Source of the DNA: Pseudomonadota bacterium
Lineage (GTDB): Bacteria > Desulfobacterota > Desulfobulbia > Desulfobulbales > Desulfobulbaceae
DNA: 5,794 bases
NCBI GenBank assembly: GCA_009782165.1
Contig: WQUH01000098.1
Location: forward strand, 1-5,794
Reading direction: 5' to 3'
Position 1 is the stretch's first letter, and each line of letters opens with the position of its first letter. A program made the position numbers and the translations under genes. Below, in pieces: positions 1 through 4,988 of the stretch. The notes under the pieces were generated by a model. The model was not told where the DNA came from and did not search any database. It worked only from the letters and a program-made list of their open reading frames with translations.

Positions 1-30
1 AAAAAAAAGCGGGGTTCCGCAGAACCCCGC
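1..30 (-). terminator. Intrinsic terminator of the lipoprotein operon
   Basis: Read on the minus strand, a perfect 9-bp GC-rich stem (arms 22-30 and 9-17) closes a 4-base loop and is followed directly by eight T (1-8). This is a textbook Rho-independent terminator. The loop reads TGCG between a C and a G, so the RNA would form a cUNCGg-type tetraloop, a class known for high stability. It lies 28 bases past the stop codon of the CsgG-like gene. No T-run follows on the plus strand, so it should act in one direction only. Confidence 0.93.
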
Positions 31-58
31 CCGATGCCTCATGCAAAACCGCCTGCGC

Positions 59-874
59 TCAGTTCACCTTCAGTCGTCCGCCGGTACCCAGCCCGCCTTT
101 GACGTTCTGTGCTCTGTAGTTGCGCAGTGAAATCACCATCTTGTTGTATGCGTCCATGAAGGCGGCAACCGTGGCCTTGCCCTCCGGGGTGCGGGAGAAG
201 CCGCCCAGCGCTCCTCCGGCATGGCTGCCAAAAGCGCCCATCGCCGCGCCGAAGTTGGTCGCGGTGGACGAACCCTCGGAGATCGAAAGCTGGACCCCCG
301 AGCGAATGTCGTACAGGGTCAGGGTCACCACCGACACCTTCGACTCCATCGCCGCGCCCAGACCGGCGCCCACGCGATGGTTGATCAGGCCGCCCACCGC
401 GCCGGCCATCGCGCCCGTCGAATCGTTGTTGATGATGATCGACGGTTCGAGATAGTAGTCAGCCGCGACGCGCTGGCCTTTTTGCTGCTTGGAGCCGGCG
501 CGGAATTCGCCGGATTCGCGCTGCAGGTTGGTGATCCGCTTCAGGCGATCATCCGTGCGCATATTGCCGATGGACGTAATCACAAAGCAGTTGGACTGCT
601 GAACCGCCAGGCGCAGAAGCGGCTCGATGGTCGTCACCTGGGTGGCCCGGCCGAACTCGCTGTACCAATTGGCCTCCCGACCATCGTCGACTGCCAGGGT
701 GCCGAGCGATTCGGTGCAGCGCTCGAGATCGGCCGAGGCTCCGACACTGGCGCTGCCGCCCGCGGCGCCGGTGGCAGCGGTGGAACCGGTGCCGCTGGTA
801 ACACAGCCGCAGAGGGCGAGGGCCGACACAACCAGGCAGGAAAGAGAAAAGCGCGAAAACGAAAAACAGGTCAT
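59..874 (-). CDS. CsgG/HfaB-like outer-membrane lipoprotein
   Basis: This encodes a 271-residue exported lipoprotein. Residues 1-23 form a signal peptide with a lipobox L21-C22-G23 before the lipidated C24. Residues 25-50 are a Gly/Ala/Ser/Thr tether. The folded part (about 51-255) resembles the CsgG family: a segment like 'VAADYYLEPSIII' (136-148) matches the 'GAdyiveGsI' strand, a Gly-rich stretch follows (154-175), then 'VSVVTLTLYDIRSGVQL' (180-196) matches 'i.v.lrlvd..tGeil', and a C-terminal helix ends the domain (230-250). CsgG proteins form secretion pores in the outer membrane, and relatives act in holdfast anchoring. Here the membrane-hairpin region is replaced by GxxxG-rich sequence, so pore formation is uncertain. 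The ATG at 872-874 follows a good ribosome site (AAGGAGA, 7 bases upstream). It is second in an operon, 71 bases behind the Sel1 gene, and is followed by a strong terminator. No curli subunit genes are visible. The family assignment is fairly sure; the role is inferred. Confidence 0.85.
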   Translation of the reverse strand: MTCFSFSRFSLSCLVVSALALCGCVTSGTGSTAATGAAGGSASVGASADLERCTESLGTLAVDDGREANWYSEFGRATQVTTIEPLLRLAVQQSNCFVITSIGNMRTDDRLKRITNLQRESGEFRAGSKQQKGQRVAADYYLEPSIIINNDSTGAMAGAVGGLINHRVGAGLGAAMESKVSVVTLTLYDIRSGVQLSISEGSSTATNFGAAMGAFGSHAGGALGGFSRTPEGKATVAAFMDAYNKMVISLRNYRAQNVKGGLGTGGRLKVN

Positions 875-880
875 GAGAGT

Positions 881-887
881 TCTCCTT
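881..887 (-). promoter_or_regulatory. Ribosome binding site of the CsgG-like gene
   Basis: The minus-strand sequence AAGGAGA ends 6-7 bases before the ATG at 872-874. This strong match supports that start and independent translation of the second operon gene. Confidence 0.8.
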
Positions 888-945
888 GGTCAAGAAAAAT
901 GATGAAAAAAGCGGGGAAGTCGCACATCGCTTGCGAACCGGGCGG

Positions 946-1530
946 TCAATACATCCACGCGCGACCGTTCCATTTGCCATAGTACACATATCCCGAGTGC
1001 CACATATTATACACCTGGGGACGCCACTGGCTCAGCACTTTATTTTCCGCCTCGAGGGAACGGGTGGCGGCCTCGGCTTGAGCCAACAACCGTTTCGATT
1101 CGCGATCGCCCTTGTTGGCGGCAAGGGAAAGCCAGGTGCGGGCCTCGCGCGGATCCCGCCCCATCTCTTCGAGACCGGTCAGGTAGAGGCGGCCCAGGGC
1201 CTTCTGCGCGTTCAAATTGCCATTTTCCCCAGCCACGCGCATCCAGGTCAGGGCCTTGTAGCTGTCCCGCCGGACGCCATCGCCGCGAAAATAGCGCAGC
1301 GCCAGATCGTAGGCGGCGCGGGGATTTCGCTCTGCCTCGGCTTCCAACGCCGCCATGCGGCCATCGTTCTCGCGGCCGGTATCGCGAAGTTCCTGATTGA
1401 CTTGATCCACCGGACGCATGGAACACACCGGGTCGCAGACCTCGACCATGGTCGGCCGGGGGGGCTGAGCGCAGGCGGCCATCCCCAGGGCCAGGCTCAG
1501 GCAGACCGTACAACGGGCAACATGTTTCAT
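946..1530 (-). CDS. Small Sel1-repeat lipoprotein
   Basis: This encodes a 194-residue exported lipoprotein. A short signal peptide (K2 and R6, then a hydrophobic core at 8-18) ends in M17-A18-A19 before the lipidated C20. Residues 71-142 hold two Sel1-like (TPR-related) repeats: 'AAYDLALRYFRGDGV' with 'YKALTWMRVAGENGN', then 'NAQKALGRLYLTG' with 'EARTWLSLAANKGD'. A charged helix, possibly coiled coil (about 144-168), leads to an aromatic C-terminus (W177, Y181, Y183, Y184, W187, W192, Y194). C32 and C36 lie close together and could form a disulphide. Sel1 repeats are protein-binding scaffolds, often in envelope or signalling assemblies, so a partner role for the downstream CsgG-like lipoprotein is a reasonable inference. 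The ATG at 1528-1530 has AAGGG six bases upstream. It is the first gene after the promoter at 1575-1604. The exact binding partner is unknown. Confidence 0.85.
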   Translation of the reverse strand: MKHVARCTVCLSLALGMAACAQPPRPTMVEVCDPVCSMRPVDQVNQELRDTGRENDGRMAALEAEAERNPRAAYDLALRYFRGDGVRRDSYKALTWMRVAGENGNLNAQKALGRLYLTGLEEMGRDPREARTWLSLAANKGDRESKRLLAQAEAATRSLEAENKVLSQWRPQVYNMWHSGYVYYGKWNGRAWMY

Positions 1531-1536
1531 CGCGCA

Positions 1537-1541
1537 CCCTT
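1537..1541 (-). promoter_or_regulatory. Ribosome binding site of the Sel1 gene
   Basis: The minus-strand sequence AAGGG lies six bases before the ATG at 1528-1530. It is preceded by a pyrimidine-rich leader (about 1544-1559, almost all T with two C on the minus strand), which could favour ribosome loading through protein S1. That last point is inference. Confidence 0.65.
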
Positions 1542-1574
1542 GAAAAAAGAAGAAAAAAGTGAATTACTCGTCCT

Positions 1575-1604
1575 AGTATAAATGGTTCGCGGTCCTTCTG
1601 TAAA
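1575..1604 (-). promoter_or_regulatory. Sigma70-type promoter of the lipoprotein operon
   Basis: On the minus strand, TTTACA (1599-1604, five of six to the -35 consensus) and TATACT (1575-1580, five of six to the -10 consensus) are separated by 18 bases. Transcription would start near 1568, giving a leader of about 38 bases before the Sel1 gene. The first copy of a direct repeat (1586-1605) covers the spacer and the -35 box, a position where a bound protein would control polymerase. Confidence 0.7.
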
Positions 1605-1629
1605 TTTGTTTCGCGGCCCTTCTGCAAAT
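1586..1629. repeat. Two-copy direct repeat, 24-bp period, over the promoter
   Basis: Two 20-base units, 1586-1605 and 1610-1629, share 18 of 20 bases (TTCGCGGyCCTTCTGyAAAT). Their starts are 24 bases apart, a little over two helical turns, so both would lie on roughly the same DNA face. Unit 1 covers the -35 box and spacer of the minus-strand promoter and unit 2 lies just upstream. A shorter, degenerate third copy may be present at 1647-1664 (TCGCGG ... GCAAT). This arrangement suits a regulator binding site, though a simple duplication is possible. Confidence 0.7.
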
Positions 1630-1637
1630 ATTTTGCA
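1623..1637. promoter_or_regulatory. AT-rich inverted repeat, possible operator
   Basis: TGCAAA (1623-1628) and TTTGCA (1632-1637) form a perfect 6-base inverted repeat with a TAT centre. It overlaps the end of the second direct-repeat unit and lies upstream of the -35 box of the lipoprotein operon. The symmetry fits a dimeric DNA-binding protein, but no known regulator consensus is recognised. Confidence 0.4.
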
Positions 1638-1720
1638 TCTACAATCGTCGCGGTTTCATGCAATATGAAGAAAGGGAGAGAGGAATCGAGCGATTGGCGC
1701 CGCCATCTCCCGGCTGCGAG

Positions 1721-1757
1721 GCGGGCGCAAGGCCATGGCTGTTTGGTCGGCGCCCGC
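1721..1757. repeat. GC-rich inverted repeat in the divergent region
   Basis: GCGGGCGC (1721-1728) is perfectly complementary to GCGCCCGC (1750-1757) across a 21-base loop, which contains the palindrome GCCATGGC (1732-1739). No T-run follows on either side, so it is not an intrinsic terminator. It lies outside both predicted transcripts of this region, upstream of the kinase promoter. It could be a protein site or an unannotated RNA structure; the function is unknown. Apart from this and the promoters and repeats listed, I see nothing in 1531-1901. Confidence 0.45.
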
Positions 1758-1791
1758 GGATAAATACCCCCTGTCCGGCATGGTATCCGTC

Positions 1792-1820
1792 TGGACATGG
1801 TTATCGGTATATATTATGAT
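1792..1820 (+). promoter_or_regulatory. Sigma70-type promoter of the histidine kinase gene
   Basis: TGGACA (1792-1797) and TATGAT (1815-1820) each match five of six consensus bases and are separated by the ideal 17 bases, in a locally AT-rich stretch. Transcription would start near 1827, giving a leader of about 75 bases to the ATG at 1902. Confidence 0.65.
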
Positions 1821-1901
1821 AGGAATTGTTGCTGATAGTTGGCTGGTGCACAACACGGCACGCCTTCCCCACATCCGCCCATCCACACCGGATTGACCGC
1901 C

Positions 1902-4859
1902 ATGCCTTTTTTTCACGCCATCAATCGGAGTCTCCTTGCCAAGACAGGCGCATTGATCGCCCTTTTGATTACCCTGCTCGTCGCCGCCCTGATCTTCATC
2001 TCGCGCGATCTGATGCTCACCCAGCGTCTGACCCTCGAGCAGAAGGAGGCCGGGATGCAGATCCAGCGGGTCATCGACAGCGTCACCGCCTCCCTCGACA
2101 AGATGCGCGCTTTCGGCGTGGACTTGAGCGCGCAAAGCGGGACCGCCCGTTTCATGGAAAACCGGAATGTCGAGTACATCAACAGCGCGCTCGCCAATCC
2201 GACCTTTATCGCGCAGCAGCTCAACCTGATGCTGTTCTTCAACCACAGGGGCGAACTGGTGCATCGGCAATTCTTCGATCTCGACGCCAACACGCCCACC
2301 GACCCGGACCGGGCGACCATCGATGCCATTTTGGCCGTTGCCCAGTTGGTTCGCACCGATTCCGCCGACCCCAAAGTCCAGGCAGGCGTTCTTGCCACCG
2401 CCGCCAAACCGCTGCTTGTCGTCGCCTCGCCGATTCCCGCCAAGCAGGGTGCCGACGGCAGCCACGGCATGCTGGTGATCGGGCGCTATCTGAACACCGG
2501 CGAAATCGAGCGGATCGGCACCACGGCTCACCTGCGGCTGACCGTCCATCCCCTCCCTGCCTCCGGGACCGGGGCCACGGGCGCCAACGCGGCGGCAACC
2601 GGGATGATCGACAACGGCGTCGCCCTGCTGGTCTCCGCCGATCTCGCCGGCATCACCGGACAACCGGCCCTGCGCTTGACCGTCGCCCTGGAACACGCCC
2701 TGTTTGGTCAGGGGGACGCGATCTGGATGCAGTATGCCATTTTCATGATCCTGCTCGCCATTTTCTGTATGATCCTCCTGGTTTTTCTCGTCAACCGGTT
2801 CGTGTTCAGGCGTCTGGGCCACATGACCAGCGAGATCGGCCGGATCAGGGAAAACGATGGTTCGGCCCATGTCGTCACCGTTGACGGGGAAGACGAGATC
2901 GGCATTTTAGCCCGTGAGATCAATGCGATGCTCACATCTCAGCGCACCCTGCGCCGCCTGCATGCCCAGGAAGAGAAGCATGGCCTGTATCTCCAGATGA
3001 TCCTCGACACCATCAACTGCGGCATCATCATGGTGGACGCCGAAGACCGGCAGATCGTCGCGGTCAACAAGGCCGGCGCGGCCATGATCGACCACGACCA
3101 GGAGACGATCATCGGCCGGGTCTGCCATACCTTTATCTGCCCGCGGCAGCAAAACGACTGCCCCGTGCTCGACCATCATGAAGAGATCGATCTCAGCGAA
3201 CGGGTTGTTCTCAAGAAAGACGGCAGCGAGTTGCCGGTCCTCAAAAGTGTGATGGCCCTCGAGTACGAAGGCCATCGTTTCCTGATCGAGAGTTTTGTCG
3301 ATATCAGCCGGCGCAAGGCGGTGGAAGCCGACCTGCGGGCCAGCGAGGCCCGGTACCGGCAATTCTTCGACGAAGATATCACCGGCGATTTCATCATAAC
3401 GGTACAAGGCGAGATCATCGACTGCAACCTGGCCCTGGCCCGCCTGTTCGGCTACGAGAGCATCGAGGAGATCAAGCAGGTCAACGTGTCCAGTCTGTTC
3501 AAAACCTTCGACGATTGGGCGCAGACGCTCGAGCGGATCCGCCGGGAGGGCAAACGCGAATATGTCGAGTTGGAACTGGTCCGGCGGGACGGCAGCCCGG
3601 TGTACTGCGTGGGCAACGAAATCGGCGTGTTCAACGATCAGGGCGAACTGGTCCGCATCCGCGGTTACCTGTTCGACGACACCAAGCGGGTGGTGATGGA
3701 GCGGGAGATCCGGCAAAGCCAGAAACTGGAGGCCATCGGCACCCTTGCCGGCGGCATTGCCCACGATTTCAACAATATCCTCGCCGGGATCATCGGCTAT
3801 GCCGAAATCCTGCTCAAGAAAGAATCGTGCAACGAGCAGGCCCGCAACTATCTGGGCAAGATCCTCGCCGCCGGCGAAAAGGCGCGGGAACTGATCTACC
3901 AGATCCTCGCCTTCAGCCGGAAGGCCGAGATCGCGCGGCAGCCGGTGCAGCTCAGTCCGGTCATCCGCGAGGCCATGCACATGCTCCGGGCAACGCTGCC
4001 CACCACCATCGCCATTGACGAGCAACTGGACGGGGACGCCATTGTCATGGCCGATCCGGTCCAGATCCACCAGGTTATGGTCAACCTGTGCACCAACGCC
4101 GGCCACGCCATGCAAAAAGAGGGCGGCACCCTGACCGTCCGCCTGGAGCGAATCGGTCTGGACCAGACGCCCCTTGGCCAGGATGGTCAGCAATCCGGCG
4201 AATTCGCCCGCATTCGGATCGAGGATACGGGCCACGGCATCCCCGACGAGATCATCAACCGCATCTTCGATCCGTTTTTTACCACCAAGGGTCAAAGCGG
4301 CGGCACCGGCCTGGGGCTCTCCGTGGTACATGGCATCGTCCGGAGCATGCAGGGACGGATCACCGTGGAATCCACCCCGGGCAAGGGAACGCGGTTCGAC
4401 ATTCTCCTGCCCCTGACCGACCAGCACGTCAAGACGGACGACTCCGCATCCCTGCCGGTCGCATCGGGCAACGAGCATATCGTCTACGTGGACGACGCCC
4501 CCTTCCTGGTGGAGATCGCCAGGGAAATACTGCTCGAGTTGGGGTATCGGGTGACGGTATTCGACGACAGCGAGGAGGCGCTGGCCTTTATTTGCGCCCA
4601 TCCCGACGAGGCGGACCTGGTGATCAGCGACATGACCATGCCCCGGCTGACCGGCACCGGGTTGGCCCGAGGCATCCGGGACGCCGGGCTGACCACCCCG
4701 GTCATCATCTATACCGGCTACGAAAAGGATCTGGCCGATGAGGATATCCAGGCCCTGGGCATTCGCGAGGTGCTGCTCAAGCCGATCAAGCCGCTGACCC
4801 TGGCGGTCAAGATCCGGGAAATCCTCGACCAGGACGCTCCAGAGGCCGCCGGTTCCTGA
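1902..4859 (+). CDS. Membrane hybrid histidine kinase (CHASE4-like/HAMP/PAS/PAS/HisKA/HATPase/REC)
   Basis: This encodes a 985-residue inner-membrane sensor kinase. Two membrane segments (about 13-33 and 278-297) flank a periplasmic sensor of about 240 residues that looks like a CHASE4 domain. HAMP follows (about 298-350, closing with D331-E332-I333-G334). PAS1 (about 365-472) carries C408, C413 and C420-P421. PAS2 spans about 483-597. The HisKA H-box has phospho-acceptor H621 in 'GGIAHDFNN'. The ATPase domain shows the N-box (N728, N732), D775-T-G-H-G779, 'FDPFFTT' (789-795) and 'GGTGLGLS' (800-807). The receiver has D864 and D865, phospho-acceptor D910, T938 and K960. All catalytic residues are present, so it should autophosphorylate and pass phosphate to its own receiver. 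No HPt domain or separate response regulator is visible, so the output is unknown. An in-frame TTG at 1839 would add 21 residues unlike a signal sequence. The ATG at 1902 puts the first membrane helix near the N-terminus and is preferred, though its ribosome site (GGA, 9 bases upstream) is weak. The ligand is unknown. Confidence 0.93.
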   Translation: MPFFHAINRSLLAKTGALIALLITLLVAALIFISRDLMLTQRLTLEQKEAGMQIQRVIDSVTASLDKMRAFGVDLSAQSGTARFMENRNVEYINSALANPTFIAQQLNLMLFFNHRGELVHRQFFDLDANTPTDPDRATIDAILAVAQLVRTDSADPKVQAGVLATAAKPLLVVASPIPAKQGADGSHGMLVIGRYLNTGEIERIGTTAHLRLTVHPLPASGTGATGANAAATGMIDNGVALLVSADLAGITGQPALRLTVALEHALFGQGDAIWMQYAIFMILLAIFCMILLVFLVNRFVFRRLGHMTSEIGRIRENDGSAHVVTVDGEDEIGILAREINAMLTSQRTLRRLHAQEEKHGLYLQMILDTINCGIIMVDAEDRQIVAVNKAGAAMIDHDQETIIGRVCHTFICPRQQNDCPVLDHHEEIDLSERVVLKKDGSELPVLKSVMALEYEGHRFLIESFVDISRRKAVEADLRASEARYRQFFDEDITGDFIITVQGEIIDCNLALARLFGYESIEEIKQVNVSSLFKTFDDWAQTLERIRREGKREYVELELVRRDGSPVYCVGNEIGVFNDQGELVRIRGYLFDDTKRVVMEREIRQSQKLEAIGTLAGGIAHDFNNILAGIIGYAEILLKKESCNEQARNYLGKILAAGEKARELIYQILAFSRKAEIARQPVQLSPVIREAMHMLRATLPTTIAIDEQLDGDAIVMADPVQIHQVMVNLCTNAGHAMQKEGGTLTVRLERIGLDQTPLGQDGQQSGEFARIRIEDTGHGIPDEIINRIFDPFFTTKGQSGGTGLGLSVVHGIVRSMQGRITVESTPGKGTRFDILLPLTDQHVKTDDSASLPVASGNEHIVYVDDAPFLVEIAREILLELGYRVTVFDDSEEALAFICAHPDEADLVISDMTMPRLTGTGLARGIRDAGLTTPVIIYTGYEKDLADEDIQALGIREVLLKPIKPLTLAVKIREILDQDAPEAAGS

Positions 4860-4923
4860 CCGCCGCGCGGCCCATTGCGGTCCGCTGCCGTTGTGGCCGT
4901 CATGACCAATGGCGCGCACCCTT

Positions 4924-4945
4924 GAACCGCTCTGCCGTGCGGTTC
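4924..4945. repeat. Small hairpin between kinase gene and nnr
   Basis: GAACCGC (4924-4930) pairs perfectly with GCGGTTC (4939-4945) around an 8-base loop. No T-run follows, so it is a poor intrinsic terminator. It may slow polymerase or shape the leader of nnr. No clear promoter is seen in 4860-4988, so nnr could be read through from the kinase gene. Confidence 0.4.
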
Positions 4946-4970
4946 CACCTTCCAGTCAACCGGTCGCTCC

Positions 4971-4976
4971 AGGAGG
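4971..4976 (+). promoter_or_regulatory. Ribosome binding site of nnr, long spacing
   Basis: A perfect AGGAGG lies 12 bases before the ATG at 4989, longer than the usual 5-9. An out-of-frame ATG at 4979 is only two bases away, too near for normal use. An in-frame stop at 4980-4982 rules out any earlier nnr start, and the family N-terminus begins right at the ATG at 4989, so that start is kept. Confidence 0.65.
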
Positions 4977-4988
4977 CAATGACCAGCG

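Noticed and set aside
59..874. Naming the lipoprotein csgG and the locus a curli operon
   Set aside because: The resemblance is at family level only, and no csgA, csgB, csgE or csgF-like genes are visible.
905..936. Possible terminator between the two lipoprotein genes
   Set aside because: The A6-GCGGGG stretch resembles half of the terminator at 1-30 but has no matching second arm. The nearby 5-base stem (920-924 with 932-936) is weak and not followed directly by a T-run, so the genes are treated as one operon.
1586..1664. CRISPR-like array from the repeated units
   Set aside because: There are only two good units with a 4-base gap and a degenerate third, no spacers of proper length, and no cas genes.
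1839..1901. Upstream TTG start for the kinase
   Set aside because: The extra 21 residues are Pro/His-rich and would push the first membrane helix inward; there is no well-spaced ribosome site and the TTG would lie only about 12 bases from the predicted transcript start.
1656..2870. Minus-strand open frame of 404 codons running from the kinase 5' part into the intergenic region
   Set aside because: It lies antisense to the kinase sensor domain and its product is low-complexity Gly/Asp/His-rich sequence typical of a shadow frame.
2907..4919. A very long open frame on the minus strand opposite the kinase gene (670 codons)
   Set aside because: It mirrors a clear multi-domain kinase in a GC-rich genome, where antisense frames stay open by codon bias. 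The translation shows no recognisable domain and starts from a GTG without support.
4902..4925. Seven-codon open frame upstream of nnr as a leader peptide
   Set aside because: It has no ribosome site, no regulatory codon run and no attenuator with a T-tract.
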